In this document: positions 25,431 through 25,913 of the stretch, in pieces | Numbering within the stretch: position 1 is the stretch's first letter | Layout of the letters: every line of letters starts with the position of its first letter | Source: CAZJNX01 sp964547415 | GTDB lineage: Bacteria > Pseudomonadota > Alphaproteobacteria > Rhizobiales > Amorphaceae | NCBI GenBank assembly: GCA_964547415.1 | Contig: CAZJNX010000038.1 | Span: 1 to 25,913, forward strand | Length of the DNA stretch: 25,913 bases | Reading direction: 5' to 3' | Made by a program: the position numbers and the translations under genes | Notes under the pieces: generated by a model | Told to the model about the DNA's origin: nothing | Databases searched by the model: none | Seen by the model: the letters and a program-made list of their open reading frames with translations, nothing else

Positions 25431-25913
25431 GTGGCTGTCGCGGTTGACCATTCCCGGGACGCGGACACGTCGGGCGCCCCAGGGGCGAGCGTCGTGTTCG
25501 ACGGCGTCCAGAAGAGCTACGACGGCGAGACCCTCGTCGTGAAGGATCTCCACCTCGAGATCGCGAGCGGCGAGTTCCTGACCATGCTGGGCCCGTCCGG
25601 CTCGGGCAAGACGACCTGCCTGATGATGCTGGCGGGCTTCGAGCCGGCGACCCACGGCGAGATCTACCTGGACGGGCAGCCGATCAACAACATTCCGCCG
25701 CACAAGCGCGGCATCGGCATGGTGTTCCAGAACTACGCCCTGTTCCCGCACATGACCGTGGGGGAGAACCTCGCCTTCCCGCTCAAGGTGCGCGGGATGG
25801 GCAAGGCGGAGATCGAAAGCCGCGTGGCCCGGGCGCTCTCGATGGTCGAGCTGCCGCAGATGGCCGTCCGCCGCCCCGCCCAGCTTACGGGCGGCCAGCA
25901 GCAGCGCGTCGCC
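25431..25913 (+). CDS. ABC transporter ATP-binding protein, PotA-like (3' truncated by window)
   Basis: N-terminal 161 residues of an importer ATPase of the polyamine/iron/sulfate class, which energises uptake through an inner-membrane permease. Visible: VVFDGVQKSYDGETLVVKDL, Walker A GPSGSGKT (residues 54-61), Q-loop MVFQNYALFPHMTVGENLAF with Gln100, and signature LTGGQQQRVA (152-161), a variant of LSGGQ. The combination TCLMMLAGFEP and NNIPPHKRGIGMVFQNYALF is closest to spermidine/putrescine ATPases of the PotA/PotG type. GTG 25431 has GAAGG 6 nt upstream; TTG 25425 is an alternative. The gene continues beyond the window, so the TOBE domain and the partner permeases are not seen. Confidence 0.9.
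   Translation, partial: MAVAVDHSRDADTSGAPGASVVFDGVQKSYDGETLVVKDLHLEIASGEFLTMLGPSGSGKTTCLMMLAGFEPATHGEIYLDGQPINNIPPHKRGIGMVFQNYALFPHMTVGENLAFPLKVRGMGKAEIESRVARALSMVELPQMAVRRPAQLTGGQQQRVA

Overview
The window is a very GC-rich, densely coded chromosomal segment, most likely from an alphaproteobacterium of the order Hyphomicrobiales (Rhizobiales). Two things suggest this. The first is the run nuoL-nuoM-nuoN-birA-rnj followed by mce and a DUF1467 gene, a gene order I know from that group. The second is a ~2,100-residue two-TM protein made of 22-residue apolipoprotein-like repeats, which resembles the Growth Pole Ring (GPR)/RgsE protein of polar-growing rhizobia. No genus can be assigned from sequence reading alone.

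Left block (1-8813, all +): the 3' part of nuoL, then nuoM and nuoN (proton-pumping subunits of respiratory complex I), birA (biotin protein ligase), rnj (ribonuclease J), a DUF421/YetF-like membrane protein, a GNAT acetyltransferase, mce (methylmalonyl-CoA epimerase) and a DUF1467 membrane protein. Genes overlap or lie within about 80 bp of each other and look like one long transcription unit. birA has no ATG/GTG/TTG ahead of its catalytic core and probably starts at a CTG overlapping the nuoN stop. The block ends in a GC hairpin.

Middle block (9057-16818): an ABC-F ATPase (-) diverges from a large RTX-type secreted protein gene (+). The RTX gene consists of about 5.6 tandem copies of a ~161-residue module, then classical glycine/aspartate nonapeptides and a C-terminal type-I-secretion-like end. 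A single TAG at codon 109 interrupts it. Next come a metallo-beta-lactamase-fold protein that has lost its zinc ligands (+), a convergent DinB-family protein (-) and ndk (+).

Right block (16819-25913): the giant GPR-like coiled-coil gene (-), with a 26-bp palindrome across its stop codon and CtrA-box-like elements upstream. Then an MFS transporter of YbfB/YjiJ type (-) broken by a one-base frameshift. Last is the 5' part of a PotA-like ABC-transporter ATPase (+), whose probable promoter carries a 17-bp inverted repeat between -35 and -10.

No tRNA, rRNA, CRISPR array, insertion sequence or prophage was recognised. The most interesting items are the RTX module array with its conserved GFTQNAFVDT block and amber interruption, the GPR-like scaffold with possible cell-cycle control, the CTG start of birA and the inactive-looking MBL protein.
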